Source: Rhodococcus triatomae (GTDB lineage Bacteria > Actinomycetota > Actinomycetes > Mycobacteriales > Mycobacteriaceae). Taken from it: a stretch of DNA of 64,000 nt. How positions within the stretch are numbered: the first letter of the stretch is position 1; every line of letters begins with the position of its first letter. Made by a program: the position numbers and the translations under genes. The DNA lies in contig NZ_CP048814.1 in assembly GCF_014217785.1 (NCBI RefSeq), forward strand, positions 4,526,001 to 4,590,000, given 5' to 3'. A model generated the notes under the pieces. The model saw only the letters and a program-made list of their open reading frames with translations, was not told where the DNA came from and made no database searches. Positions 61,101-64,000 of this stretch are shown piece by piece.

Positions 61101-64000
61101 GCATTCACCCGCTCGAGCACGCCGTACTCGTCAGCAGCCAGAACGCCGATGTCGCCGACGACGATCTGCGGGTCCGCCACGACGGCGGCAAGTACACGAA
61201 TGTAGCGTTCGGCAAGCGTGCGGACGGTGGACTCGTCGAACAGATCCGTCGCGTAGGTCCATTGCAGGGCTACACCGTTCGGTGTTCCGTCGACGCTGTG
61301 GCGTTCGGCGATATCCAGTTGGAGATCGAACTTCGCGGCGTGCACCTCGATCTCGGCCGCCTCGACGTGGAGGTCGCGCAGTTCCACCGCAGCGCGCGGG
61401 GTGTTCTGGAAGCTCAGCATCACCTGGAACAGCGGGTGGTGTGAGGTGGACCGGACCGGGCTCAGGACGTCGACGAGCCGTTCGAACGGTACGTCGGTGT
61501 GCGCGAACGCGGCGAGGTCGGCGTCCTTGACCCGAGCCAGGAGCGAAGCGAACCCCTCGCCGCCGTCCACCGTGGTGCGCAGGACAGCGGTGTTGACGAA
61601 CATGCCGACCAGGCGATCGAGCGCCTCGTCGCCACGTCCGGCCACGGGCGTTCCGATCACGACGTCGTCCGTCGCAGCTACCCGGTGCAGCAACGTCGCG
61701 AGGGCGGCATGCACGACCATGAAGAGCGTCGTGCCCTGCTCCCGAGCCAGGCGCTGCAGCATCTCGTGTGCGGTGCCGTCCAGGAGTGTCTCGACCCGGC
61801 CACCCCGAAAGCTCGGCTGCGCCGGCCGAGGGCGGTCCGTCGGTAGTTCGATACTCCCGGGGATTCCGCGGAGAGCGTTCTTCCAGAAGTCGATCTGGCG
61901 CGCAGCGAGACTGGTGCCGTCGTTCTCGTCGCCGAGCACCTCGTGCTGCCAGAGGGTGAAGTCGGAGTACTGGACGGGCAGCGGCTCCCACTGCGGCTCG
62001 TGGCCGTCCAGCCGTGCCGAGTAGGCGGCCATGACGTCGCCGGCCAGGGGTGCCATCGACCAGCCGTCGGCGCTGATGTGGTGGACGACGAGGGCAAGCA
62101 CGTGGGTGTCGGTGTCCACCCGGAGCAGTGCCGCCCGGAAGGGGACATCGACGGTGAGGTCGAATCCGCGGCCCGCGAGGGCGGCGAGGTGTGCGTCGAT
62201 CTCGGTGGCGGCATCCGCACCCGTCAGATCGGTGATCTCCAGCGGAGGAAGCGCATCGGCGACCGGGGCCACGGACTGGCATGCGCCGGACTCGGTCTCC
62301 GGATAGATCGTGCGCAACGCCTCGTGACGTTCGAGGACATCGGCGAGCGCGAGGCGCAGCGCCGCGACGTCGAGCGTCCCGGTCATCCGCAGCGAAATCG
62401 GCAGGTTGTACGCCGCCGAGCCCGGGTCGAACCGGTTGAGAAACCACATCCGCTGCTGGGCGATGGACAGCGGCACCGTGTCCGGTCGCGGACGCGGCGC
62501 CAGTGCCGGCCGCGACGGCGCCGCAGCACCGTCCGCGATCTCCGCGAGATCGGCGACGGTGGGGTTCTCGAACACCTCGCGCACCGTGACCCGGACGTCG
62601 AGCGCCGCATTGATGCGGGACACGAGCTGTGTCGCGGACAGCGAGCTGCCGCCGAGTGCGAAGAAGTCCGCGTGCACACCGACGGAATCCACCCCGAGGA
62701 CGGCCGCGAAGATCTCGCCGAGGACGGACTCGGTACGGGTACGGGGGGCGGTGGCATCGACGCTCTCGGCCACGAACCCGGGAACCGGGAGCGCGACGCG
62801 ATCGATCTTTCCGGCTGGGGTGAGCGGAAACTCGTCCAGCACGACGACGGCGGAGGGCACCATGTACCGCGGCAACTTCGTGGCGAGATGCTCGAGCAAC
62901 TCCTCCACGTCTGCCGCCTTCTCGTCCTCGGCGACGACGTACGACACCAGCCGGGTCGCGTGGCCGGGGGCGTCGAATCCGATCGAGTGCGCGGTGCGGA
63001 CGTCCGGGTGACCGGCGAGGGCGGCGTCGATGTCACCGAGCTCGATGCGGAATCCGCGGATCTTGACCTGGAAGTCGGTGCGCCCGTGGAACTCGAGGAC
63101 CGGGCGCCCGTCTCGCCCGGGTACCCAGCGGACCACGTCACCCGTGCGGTACATCCGCCCGGCGCCGAACGGGTTGGCGACGAAGCGTTCCGACGTCTGG
63201 CCGGGCCGCGACACATAACCGCGGGCCAGGCTGTCGCCGGTGACGTACAACTCGCCGACGACGCCGGTGGGCACCGGTCGCAGTCGCCGGTCGAGAACGG
63301 ACAGCGACACCCCACGGGTGGGAGCGCCGATCGAGACCGGCTCGCCGGCGACCATGTCGGTCGTGCTCGAGGACATGATCGTGGTCTCGCTCGGACCGTA
63401 CGCGTTGAACATCCGCCGGCCGGGTGCCCATCGAGCCACCAGTTCCGGTGGGCACCGGTCGCCCGCCACGACGACGACGCCGAGGTCGTCGAGGCCTTCC
63501 GGTTCCACCGACGCCAGCGCGCCGGGGGTGCAGAACGCGTGGGTGATCCGGTGTTCGGCGAGGAAGTCGTGGAGCTCGCCGCCGCCGTAGATCGTGGTCG
63601 GCGCCGCCACCACCGTGGCGCCGGCGCCGATCGCCATCATCAGTTCGAACACCGAGGCGTCGAAGCTCGGGGACGCGAAGTGCAGGGTGCGGGACCGTGC
63701 GGTGACCGACAGGCGATCTCGCTCGTCGGCCGCGAGCGCGGCGAGCCCCCGGTGGGTCACCGCCACCCCTTTGGGGCGGCCGGTCGATCCGGACGTGTAG
63801 ATCACGTAGGCGATGTGGTCGAGGCGTAGGCGCGGAGTGCGTTCGTCGTCCTCGATCGGAGTCGACGGGTAGGCGTCGAGGCGCCCGGCGAGTTCGTCGT
63901 CGCACAGGATCCAGTGCACACAGTCCGGAAGAGTGGGGCGCAGGTCCCGCGTGGTGAGGCCGATCGGGGCGCCGCAGTCGGCGACCATGTACTCGATCCG
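36200..64000 (-). CDS. NRPS2: giant multimodular non-ribosomal peptide synthetase, C-terminal part (5' end beyond the window)
   Basis: The frame is open to the right edge and gives at least 9266 residues. The first visible residues ([10 protein letters not shown]) lie inside an A domain, so the true start is outside. Visible order: partial A-T, then eight C-A-T modules, then a thioesterase with AGWSLGGV (Ser codon 36818-36820). No epimerisation domain is present in the visible part. All C domains have intact HHI(S/A)(A/G)DG motifs. Three A domains read as serine (DVWHFSLVDK); two others share the code DAFFVAAIMK. Long stretches are near-identical between modules and use more T-ending codons than the flanks. 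It ends with TAA. It has its own thioesterase, so its product should be separate from that of NRPS1. The total number of modules is unknown. Confidence 0.95.
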   Translation of the reverse strand, partial: RIEYMVADCGAPIGLTTRDLRPTLPDCVHWILCDDELAGRLDAYPSTPIEDDERTPRLRLDHIAYVIYTSGSTGRPKGVAVTHRGLAALAADERDRLSVTARSRTLHFASPSFDASVFELMMAIGAGATVVAAPTTIYGGGELHDFLAEHRITHAFCTPGALASVEPEGLDDLGVVVVAGDRCPPELVARWAPGRRMFNAYGPSETTIMSSSTTDMVAGEPVSIGAPTRGVSLSVLDRRLRPVPTGVVGELYVTGDSLARGYVSRPGQTSERFVANPFGAGRMYRTGDVVRWVPGRDGRPVLEFHGRTDFQVKIRGFRIELGDIDAALAGHPDVRTAHSIGFDAPGHATRLVSYVVAEDEKAADVEELLEHLATKLPRYMVPSAVVVLDEFPLTPAGKIDRVALPVPGFVAESVDATAPRTRTESVLGEIFAAVLGVDSVGVHADFFALGGSSLSATQLVSRINAALDVRVTVREVFENPTVADLAEIADGAAAPSRPALAPRPRPDTVPLSIAQQRMWFLNRFDPGSAAYNLPISLRMTGTLDVAALRLALADVLERHEALRTIYPETESGACQSVAPVADALPPLEITDLTGADAATEIDAHLAALAGRGFDLTVDVPFRAALLRVDTDTHVLALVVHHISADGWSMAPLAGDVMAAYSARLDGHEPQWEPLPVQYSDFTLWQHEVLGDENDGTSLAARQIDFWKNALRGIPGSIELPTDRPRPAQPSFRGGRVETLLDGTAHEMLQRLAREQGTTLFMVVHAALATLLHRVAATDDVVIGTPVAGRGDEALDRLVGMFVNTAVLRTTVDGGEGFASLLARVKDADLAAFAHTDVPFERLVDVLSPVRSTSHHPLFQVMLSFQNTPRAAVELRDLHVEAAEIEVHAAKFDLQLDIAERHSVDGTPNGVALQWTYATDLFDESTVRTLAERYIRVLAAVVADPQIVVGDIGVLAADEYGVLERVNATAVDVPDLSLVSLFSDAVSRFPGGVAVTFEGVSLSYGEFDARVDALARFLVGSGVTVGSLVAVAMRRSVEMLVALYAVQRAGAGYVPVDPDHPVERIGHIVETADPVLVLIRGADGVRVDTDVPVVDVDSDAVLSAPLTDVELPWVSSSDVAYVIFTSGSTGRPKGVAVSHGAIVNRLLWMQSEYGLSSGDVVVQKTPVTFDVSVWELFWPLLFGARLVVASPDVHRDPVALAALIRGEGVTTAHFVPSMLAVFTAESTAGECSSLRRVFASGEALSVDHARRFGEVLPSAELHNLYGPTEAAVDVTYWPVAGDEMHTVPIGRPVWNTQLHVLDARLRPVPVGVVGELYLAGAQLAQGYVSRPDLTADRFVANPYASGARMYRTGDLVKRRADGALEYLGRSDFQVKLRGQRIELGEIEAALLVHDDISQAAVTVHTDARGEQSLVGYVVGDVDTSTLASHLGHRVPSYMIPTHFVVLDGFPVNASGKLDRKALPEPEIGSSTTEYIAPRTTAEQSVAAVFAEVLGVDQVGAGDSFFDLGGNSLSATRLVARLRERTGVNVALRELFDSPTVDALATMIDVRGESVDTSAPMPALAPRARPERIPLSPAQQRVWFLNQYDTTSPVHNLPLAVRFTGDLDVAALEVALSDVLRRHESLRTVFPESDSGPSQQVLSVDAATVTLDVVTAADPSAAVREFVLRGFDVTGELPVRARLFRTGADEHVLAIVLHHIAADGWSFAPLARDVMVAYAARAEGVTPAWEPLPVQYPDYTLWQHDVLGDEDDAESRSSRQIDYWRTALADLPDSIDLPSDRPRPAVASKRGATFSVEIPAEVHASMQSLARGRGASTFMVAHAALSVLLSRLTAGEDIAVGTPVAGRGDRALDDLVGMFVNTLVLRARVDPATPFTELLDQVRATDLDAFSHADIPFERLVEVLAPVRSTAHTPLFQVALFFQNHAPAEFTLPGLTVSTMPVLPDVAAFDLQVVLSELDTSEPRSHGSGAGSVTAEFNYATDLFDESTVRELARQFVRVLEVATTNPSVSVGDIELVDRAARDAALARWNDTARDVTPSTLPELFAAQVARTPDATALIAGDRTLSYAEFDAASNRLAHYLIGRGVGPESRVAVLMRRSLDLVVAMYAVVKTGAAYVPVDPDHPSDRVGYVLDSAAPACVLSTFDDRVEVAGDVVEIDLLDLSAFGDEPVTDADRLAPLRADNAAYVIYTSGSTGKPKGVAVTHRAIVNQLAWIQSEYRLTPADVYLQKTATTFDVSVWGYFWPHQVGSTVVLATADGHRDPEYLARTIDRFGVTATDFVPSMLDVFVAEAPESTCATLRHVLVIGEALPPRTAELFRERWAAGLHNLYGPTEAAVSVTYWETTEADTVTVPIGVPEWNTRLYVLDSRLHPVPVGVPGELYLGGVQLARGYLGRVDLTSDRFVADPHGDPGTRMYRTGDLVRRRSDGALEYIGRTDFQVKFRGQRIELGEIEAVLRAHPAVTGAAVLVHSDDATGDHLVAYVVAGSSVTPAELRTHAGEKLPVYMLPSVVTVLDEFPLNASGKLDRKALPAPEFSAETAEYVAPRTDAEHAVAEVFAEVLGLERIGAEDSFFDLGGNSLSATRVVARVRAQFGAEFAVRDLFENPTVAAVAAAAGQPSTGPGDSARPVLARRDRPEVLPLSAAQQRMWFLNRLDPESAAYNLPFGVRFTGDLNVEALSTAVSDVLARHESLRTVYPEIDGEARQLILDAGSITPVSPVQTVTESELSSALVGLFSVGFDVTSEVPVRVRVFRVVDAPGVVHVLAVVVHHISGDGWSVGPMVRDVMSAYGARVSGGVPSWVPLSVQYADYALWQRELLGEESDPGSLVSRQLGFWRGVLEGVPVELELPVDRPRPMTQSFRGGHHDVEISRELHRALTELGRARGASFFMVMHSVLALLLSRLTGSSDITVGTPVAGRGERELDDLIGMFVNTLVLRTQVDGGASFADVLEQAREADLNAFAHADVPFERLVEVLDPPRSTGRHPLFQVMLTLQNHEQPSLELGSLTVEQLDSVIDVAKFDLSLTLAERRDSDGAADGVFAQFGYAADLFDHATVRRFADRFLRLLEAVVADTSVPVGDIDILAADEHAVLSAENATDVALPDATLVSLFSDAVSRFPGGVAVTFEGVSLSYGEFDARVDALARHLIGVGVVPGSLVAVAMRRSVEMLVALYAVQRAGAGYVPVDPDHPVERIGHILETADPVLVLVRGEDALTVPTSASVVDVGGVDLSGVDSSLVLPWVSSSDVAYVIFTSGSTGRPKGVAVSHGAIVNRLLWMQSEYGLSSGDVVVQKTPVTFDVSVWELFWPLLFGARLVVASPDVHRDPVALAALIRGEGVTTAHFVPSMLAVFTAESTAGECSSLRRVFASGEALSVDHARRFGEVLPSAELHNLYGPTEAAVDVTYWPVAGDEMHTVPIGRPVWNTQLHVLDARLRPVPVGVVGELYLAGAQLAQGYVSRPDLTADRFVANPYASGARMYRTGDLVKRRADGALEYLGRSDFQVKLRGQRIELGEIEAALLVHDDISQAAVTVHTDARGEQSLVGYVVGDVDTSTLASHLGHRVPSYMIPTHFVVLDGFPVNASGKLDRKALPEPEIGSSTTEYIAPRTTAEQSVAAVFAEVLGVDQVGAGDSFFDLGGNSLSATKVIARLSTALDTDLALRDLFEYPTVEALAGRLLARAGRVRTRPELAALERPDDIPLSAAQQRIWFLNRFDTDSATYNLPFAVRFSGDLDIAALTFALGDVLERHESLRTVFPERDGRPVQVIVPVADAAAALDVVDVHDDHLEARLTDFATRGFDVTHELPVRSTLYRLDSGEYLLTIVLHHIAADGWSFGPLARDIVSAYAARTAHRRPEWQSLPVQYADYALWQQRLLGDETDPESLGREQLAFWADQLAGAPEELRLPTDRPRPAESTYRGATVAFDLDASLHGALVQLGRNHGATTFMVVHAALATLLGRLSATDDVVIGTPVAGRGDRRLDELVGMFVNTLAIRTPVVGSQTFAEHLARSRDAALDAFAHADVPFERVVEAADPARSRSRHPLFQVAISMQDSMPTAFEMADVAVRVEDVDPGVAKFDLQFTLAERFGADGTADGIRAEITYATDLFDEATVRTVTERFRRLLHSVTEQPERAVGDIALLDDSEFSALAPVHGPSGEPTRTLPEIFAAAASDVSAPAVVHGREENEHVVGYGELDTHTNRLARELIAAGVGPETFVAIAVPRSLESVTAVWAVAKTGAAFVPVDPRYPADRIAHMIDDSAPTVGLTVRAHRAALPDTMRWIVLDDAGTESLISARPSDAVTDAERTSPVLPTQTAYVIYTSGSTGLPKGVAVTHSGLANFSEEQRQRYGVTSHSRVLHVASPSFDASVLEYLLAAGAGAALVVAPEDVFGGPELADLIRRRRATHAFVTPAALASVDPTGLDEFGCVVVGGEAWGADLARVWAPGRRLFNGYGPTEASMMVAISDEVSVQGPDTIGGPLRGVSALVLDERLRPVPVGVTGELYVAGPALARGYHRRFALTAERFVAHPLGEPGERMYRTGDVVRWATRSDGEFVVEYVGRSDFQVKIRGLRVELGEIDAALAAHPAVGFATTLTHTPDSGATVVVSYVRPAAGATVDVDELVDFAAAALPAHMVPSSVTVLDEIPRTPVGKLDRARLPEPVFTRTSRFRAPATALEIAVATAFADVVGTEQPIGLDDNFFELGGNSLSATQVVSRIGEAQGTRVSVRTLFDHPTVGGLAAALGDVPQTERLPLIARPRPEQVPLSPAQQRMWFLNRLDPESAAYNVPLVLRLSGRIDVPMLHAALMDVVERHETLRTVYPSADGLAHQVVLPAESVHLDATPVRADDALEARIAEFVARGFDLAHEVPLRGTVFRESRSEHILVLVLHHIAADGWSFGPLAADVMSAYGARVSGGVPSWVPLSVQYADYALWQRELLGEESDPGSLVSRQLGFWRGVLEGVPVELELPVDRPRPVTQSFRGGRVDVEIGADVHVAMGELARSSGASVFMVAHAALSVLLARLSGSSDIAVGTPVAGRGERELDDLIGMFVNTLVLRTQVDGGASFADLLAQVRETDLNAFEHADVPFERLVEVLDPPRSTGRHPLFQVMMGVDSFEPTGFALGNLDIVPVENPLPIAKFDLQLGLIERFDDAGTPDGVTMQWIYAADLFDEATVAGFATRFCRLLEQMLADTSIPVGDVEWLDSSEWESFADSPEVPESDATLVSLFRDASSRFFRDNAVVFEGEALTYGELSTRVNQLAHHLVDSGVQPGALVAVSVRRSVDFVVAVHAVLEVGAGYVPVDPDHPADRVAHIFAVTEPMAVVGRSGDFTDVGAPSVVIDVDTVDLTACPSTPVGVEISPADVAYVIFTSGSTGRPKGVAVTHGAVVSRMLSVQGSFPIGVDDTTLLKAPSTFDVSVSEVFWPLQHGATVVITEPEGHRDPVYLARLIDEQGVTVVGFVPSMLPLFLAAAANHQLSTLRYIICGGEALTPENVRHVHEETSATLVNMYGPTEAAIDVTSAEILALDSRAVTIGRPHEGTRVHVLDSRLRPVPVGVVGELYLAGAQLAQGYVSRPDLTADRFVANPYASGARMYRTGDLVRRRTDGALEYLGRSDFQVKLRGQRIELGEIEAALLTHDNVQQAAVTVHTDGRGEQSLVGYLVGDVDTSTLASHLGHRVPSYMIPTHFVVLDGFPVNASGKLDRKALPEPEIGSSTTEYIAPRTTAEQSVAAVFAEVLGVDQVGAGDSFFDLGGNSLSATKVIARLSTALDTDVALRDLFEYPTVEALAGRLRAGDGAGARIPLRKQERPERIPLSPAQQRMWFLNQYDTTSPAYNLPAVVELTGPLDVLALETALGDVLERHESLRTVFPDDGSGPHQVILDTESARPGLPVVSVDAADLTARLEEFVLGGFDVSETVPVRAALYATGAESYVFALVLHHISGDGASVQPLVRDILAAYAARAQGTTPELPELEIQYADYALWQREMLGDEANPESAAARQIAYWTDRLADAPGQLELPTDRLRPATPSHRGGSVHFAVGAPTRTLLDELGRAQGASSFMTVHAALAVLLGRLANNTDVTIGTAIAGRGDRALDDLVGMFVNTLALRTEVAPSTTFADLLTRTRDSDLDAFAHADIPFERLVEILDPTRSTSHHPMFQVALGFGAPASVEQIQLGDVRATPHAADTATAKFDLHFTLTESAEGGLDGELVYATDLFDADTARSLAERFVRVLDAVASHPERPVGDVDLLDADERADLTTRRGAAAAPTRMLADLLVDGASVDPDAVAIRCGAESMSYRALDQRSNQLARMLVDRGVGPESRVALALPRSIESVLALWSVAKTGAAFVPVDPGYPAERIAHMVTDSRAVVGIAMSEHVASLPGVIRWIALDDASVRQHWASESALPLTDSDRMGPTHPRQIAYVIYTSGSTGVPKGVAVTHAGVASLVTDEREVLGVLPTSRTLHFASPSFDASVFEILMAVSAGATIVIAPPTVYGGDELAELLHSEGVTHAFSTPAALASVDHRDLEQVATVVVAGDVCPPELVARWAPGRRMFNAYGPSEATIMSSITAPLVPGLPVSIGRPSRGVTALVLDARLHPVPVGVPGELYVAGAGLARGYLGRPTLTAGRFVANPYGPGGEPMYRTGDLVRWRTDGSLDFVGRTDHQVKIRGFRIELGEIDTALTEHPDVDFALTLGHDGAAGHTQLVSYVLPRPGTELDPTDVTGFLGRRLPGYMVPASVTVLDALPLTPAGKLDRRALPEPRFTTRDSVPPRDGTEQAIADIFVELLSVPEVGVHDSFFELGGNSLVATQVVSRIDGALHVRLGVREVFEHPTVAELATLVSTRGSSARRIPALEPQPRPDRIPLSLAQQRMWFLNQFDTDSPAYNLPVAMRMTGTVDVDALTAAVADVVDRHESLRTLFPDSEAGPHQVIVDAGDAVPDLGPIEVAEADLLSTVAEFVTAGFDVTAEIPLRVRLFAVTESDVTESSYVFVLVAHHISGDGWSLAPLARDVMLAYAARREGTAPAWEPLPVQYADYSLWQRSALGEEDDPESLVAAQIEHWTRTLAGLPEQLSLPADRPRPPVTSGRGGHVDFTIDARTHRRLLEISREHQASLFMVMHSAFAVLLARLSGERDIAIGAPIAGRGERQLDDLVGMFVNTLALRTDVDAAASFTELLAQARSVSLDAFAHAELPFERLVEILNPTRSSAYHPLFQVALSFQNLGETRFELPDLAVEGLDLDADVSNFDLHLTLTERTTDSGEPDVIAAQLTYARDLFDERTVREFVARFERILASVVTDPAVTIGEIELLSPNEHRALLTEVNETAHPLPDATLSDLVREAAARYPDAVALSFEGIELTYAQFDRSVEDLAARLRGIGVGPEVLVALAMHRSLDLMISMHAVLRAGGGYLPIDLDHPAERTDYVLDAARPLCVLTTTRDEFVHPSLPVLHVDDAGTLPEPAPKHTTAAAPDNVAYVIFTSGSTGRPKGVAVSHAAVANQMRWKQHRYPLAPGDALVQKTPITFDLSVWELFWPLISGARLVIARPDGHRDPGYLGQLMRDEHVTTAHFVPSLLDTFLATPAAAEQPSLRRVLCIGENLPSDTVQRFHRAMGDTGVELHNLYGPTEAAVSVTYWETSAADVGPVPIGVPEWNTRTFVLDSRLRPVPVGVAGELYLGGDQLARGYLARTDLTAERFVADPYGPAGGRLYRTGDLVRWRYTATGTLVLEYLERADFQVKVRGFRIELGEIEAALLSHHAVDQAAVTVHTDPHGHQSLVAYVSGAGVSGDAGEVSADIRAHLAESVPAYMVPQHVVALESMPLSANGKLDRRALPAPELDGGGDYRAPATHTELVVATTFAEVLGRDRVGADSGFFDLGGNSLVATRVIARLTQELGKPVELRTLFESPTVAELATRIDALSDGAVRPRLRAGDRPERLPLSLAQQRMWFLNRLDPTSAADNIPVAVRLTGDLDTAALRAALVDVLDRHESLRTVYPDDVDGPQQIILPASHVRVDDADVTESELSSALVGLFSVGFDVTSEVPVRVRVFRVVDAPGVVHVLAVVVHHISGDGWSVGPMVRDVMSAYGARVSGGVPSWVPLSVQYADYALWQRELLGEESDPGSLVSRQIGFWRGVLEGVPVELELPVDRPRPVTQSFRGGRVDVEIGADVHVAMGELARSSGASVFMVAHAALSVLLARLSGSSDIAVGTPVAGRGERELDDLIGMFVNTLVLRTQVDSSASFAQILERVRGADLGAFSHADVPFERLVEVLDPPRSTGRHPLFQVMLTFQNHEQPTLTLGELEVAGVDFDVPLAKFDLQLTLVEKFSDSGVPQGMTAQWTYATDLFDEDTVARFAGRFATILDTALADTRLPVGDIDLVAADEHAVLSAENATDVALPDATLVSLFSDAVSRFPGGVAVTFEGVSLSYGEFDARVDALARFLVGSGVTVGSLVAVAMRRSVEMLVALYAVQRAGAGYVPVDPDHPVERIGHIVETADPVLVLIRGADGVRVDTDVPVVDVDSDAVLSAPLTDVELPWVSSSDVAYVIFTSGSTGRPKGVAVSHGAIVNRLLWMQSEYGLSSGDVVVQKTPVTFDVSVWELFWPLLFGARLVVASPDVHRDPVALAALIRGEGVTTAHFVPSMLAVFTAESTAGECSSLRRVFASGEALSVDHARRFGEVLPSAELHNLYGPTEAAVDVTYWPVAGDEMHTVPIGRPVWNTQLHVLDARLRPVPVGVVGELYLAGAQLAQGYVSRPDLTADRFVANPYASGARMYRTGDLVKRRADGALEYLGRSDFQVKLRGQRIELGEIEAALLVHDDISQAAVTVHTDARGEQSLVGYVVGDVDTSTLASHLGHRVPSYMIPTHFVVLDGFPVNASGKLDRKALPEPEIGSSTTEYIAPRTAAEYAVATAFAEVIGVERVGILDNFFDLGGNSLLATRVVNVVGATLGTAFPLQWMFTDPTPQSLGQRVQQSMTDGALDNGAALEVLLPIRPRGEEAPLFCVHPFLGLAWSYAGLGHELRSSRPLYGLQSPVLTGEAAPASIAEYAARYIREIRAIQPHGPYHLAGWSLGGVIAHEMAVQFQEVGEDVAILGILDSYVDVDESRYGAPTVSAADMLAGFGVDLSSVDEVDPDVAATVAGAEARGESEAFDPVQAARLLARLGGPLAGLTADQLSRIHAAATSTTGLLLDHRPGIFEGDVVFFEAATDGEEHPDPEATWSGYVGGDLAVHRVAATHWTMTAPEPLAAIAPNLDPEPPSREPGPDDSSFRVSSLG
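37326..38892 (-). repeat. NRPS2 repeat R1, copy a (Ser A domain of last module)
   Basis: Bases 37326-38823 match 59574-61071 (copy c) almost base for base; I noticed a single difference at about 37540. They also match copy b over 37326-38424 and again from about 38560 to 38892, with a divergent island between. Confidence 0.85.
39335..39977 (-). repeat. NRPS2 repeat R2, copy x (C domain of last module)
   Basis: Bases 39335-39784 match 48857-49306 (copy y), and 39571-39977 match 55441-55847 (copy z), with only a few base changes. It encodes the middle of the C domain, including the [20 protein letters not shown] end. Confidence 0.82.
40251..43450 (-). other. NRPS2 visible module 8: C-A-T
   Basis: The C domain has HHISGDGWS. 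The A domain reads [27 protein letters not shown] and [11 protein letters not shown], code DLWHLILVSK, related to visible module 3 at several positions. Substrate unassigned. Confidence 0.72.
43451..46615 (-). other. NRPS2 visible module 7: C-A-T
   Basis: The C domain has HHISGDGAS. The A domain reads [23 protein letters not shown] and [11 protein letters not shown], code DAFFVAAIMK. It is predicted to load the same unidentified monomer as visible module 1. Confidence 0.75.
46653..47380 (-). repeat. NRPS2 repeat R1, copy d (A-domain tail and carrier of visible module 6)
   Basis: It matches 52992-53719 of copy b with the same length and scattered base changes. Similarity stops abruptly at 47380, upstream of the segment for A6-type motif GELYLAG. 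Confidence 0.8.
48857..49306 (-). repeat. NRPS2 repeat R2, copy y (C domain of visible module 6)
   Basis: A 450-base stretch matching copy x at an offset of 9522 with few changes. Both ends are sharp, and flanking C-domain sequence differs. Confidence 0.82.
49766..52955 (-). other. NRPS2 visible module 5: C-A-T
   Basis: The C domain has HHIAADGWS. The A domain reads [23 protein letters not shown] and [11 protein letters not shown], code DALFVGGMMK, substrate unassigned. Carrier ELGGNSL. Confidence 0.75.
52992..54762 (-). repeat. NRPS2 repeat R1, copy b (Ser A domain and carrier of visible module 4)
   Basis: It shares 53199-54297 and about 54430-54762 with copy a, 53084-54297 with copy c (offset 6375), and 52992-53719 with copy d (offset 6339, scattered differences). 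Confidence 0.85.
55441..55847 (-). repeat. NRPS2 repeat R2, copy z (C domain of visible module 4)
   Basis: A 407-base stretch matching copy x at an offset of 15870 and covering the HHISGDGWS region. Further matching patches continue at 55041-55100 and 55200-55280. Confidence 0.82.
56131..59320 (-). other. NRPS2 visible module 3: C-A-T
   Basis: The C domain has HHIAADGWS. The A code is read as DVWDLILVSK, from [25 protein letters not shown] and [11 protein letters not shown]. An acidic residue at position 278 would suit a basic side chain, but I cannot name the monomer. Confidence 0.72.
59321..62505 (-). other. NRPS2 visible module 2: C-A(Ser)-T
   Basis: The C domain has HHISADGWS. The A domain has [27 protein letters not shown] and [11 protein letters not shown], code DVWHFSLVDK for serine. 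Its A domain is almost base-for-base the same as that of visible module 9. Confidence 0.85.
59459..61071 (-). repeat. NRPS2 repeat R1, copy c (Ser A domain and carrier of visible module 2)
   Basis: It matches copy a across 59574-61071, including the island where copy b differs. It matches copy b, but not a, in the carrier region 59459-59573. The pattern is a mosaic. Confidence 0.85.
62506..64000 (-). other. NRPS2 visible module 1 (partial): A-T
   Basis: The A domain lacks its first part (off the window). The rest reads [21 protein letters not shown] and [11 protein letters not shown], code DAFFVAAIMK, the same as visible module 7. Substrate unassigned. The carrier motif is ALGGSSL. Confidence 0.7.

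Noticed and set aside
61943-63829. A 628-codon + strand open frame opposite NRPS2
   Set aside because: Antisense shadow; repeats of the pattern seen opposite every module.
63986-63988. ATG as possible start of NRPS2
   Set aside because: It is the Met in the conserved A-domain segment [10 protein letters not shown]. The frame stays open to the edge and the rest of the A domain, and its C domain, must lie upstream.

Overview
The window is very GC-rich, with strong third-position G/C bias. It encodes rbpA, an actinobacterial RNA-polymerase-binding protein, together with a PapA-type acyltransferase and two giant peptide synthetases. This points to a mycolate-type actinomycete (Mycobacteriales), most likely Rhodococcus or a close relative such as Nocardia or Gordonia. 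The genus is inference.

Layout. 0-0.9 kb: an S33-type alpha/beta hydrolase on +. 0.9-3.4 kb: a three-gene operon on - whose cistrons overlap by 1-4 bases. It encodes a stand-alone UDP-sugar dehydrogenase C-terminal-like domain, a small secreted protein, and a PapA-like acyltransferase. 3.4-3.85 kb: the divergent intergenic region. 3.85-7.7 kb: a large STAND-type NTPase with one membrane segment and 14 WD40-like repeats on +. 7.76-34.7 kb: NRPS1 on -, 8970 residues, complete, with seven modules and a terminal thioesterase. 34.9-35.25 kb: a small Cys4 protein on -. 35.5-35.8 kb: rbpA on +, with a recognisable SigH/SigR-type promoter and a clear intrinsic terminator. 36.2-64.0 kb: the C-terminal part of NRPS2 on -, at least 9266 residues. 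Nine adenylation domains and a thioesterase are visible, and the gene runs off the right edge.

NRPS1 reads C(starter)-[half C]-A-T / C-A(Ser)-T / C-A-T-E / C-A-T / C-A(Thr)-T-E / C-A-T / C-A-T-TE. This predicts an N-capped heptapeptide X-Ser-D-X-X-D-Thr-X-X. NRPS2 is a chain of plain C-A-T modules ending in TE. Three of its visible modules have near-identical Ser-type A domains. Each synthetase ends in its own TE, so two separate products are expected. The operon at 0.9-3.4 kb could tailor one of the peptides or serve the cell envelope, but nothing in the sequence proves either.

The most notable signals are: an extra half condensation domain in NRPS1 module 1; kilobase-scale near-identical segments with different codon choice scattered through NRPS2; an apparent replacement of an A-domain core between shared flanks in NRPS2; the tightly coupled three-gene operon; and the placement of two megasynthases on either side of rbpA. 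No tRNA, rRNA, insertion sequence or CRISPR array was seen.
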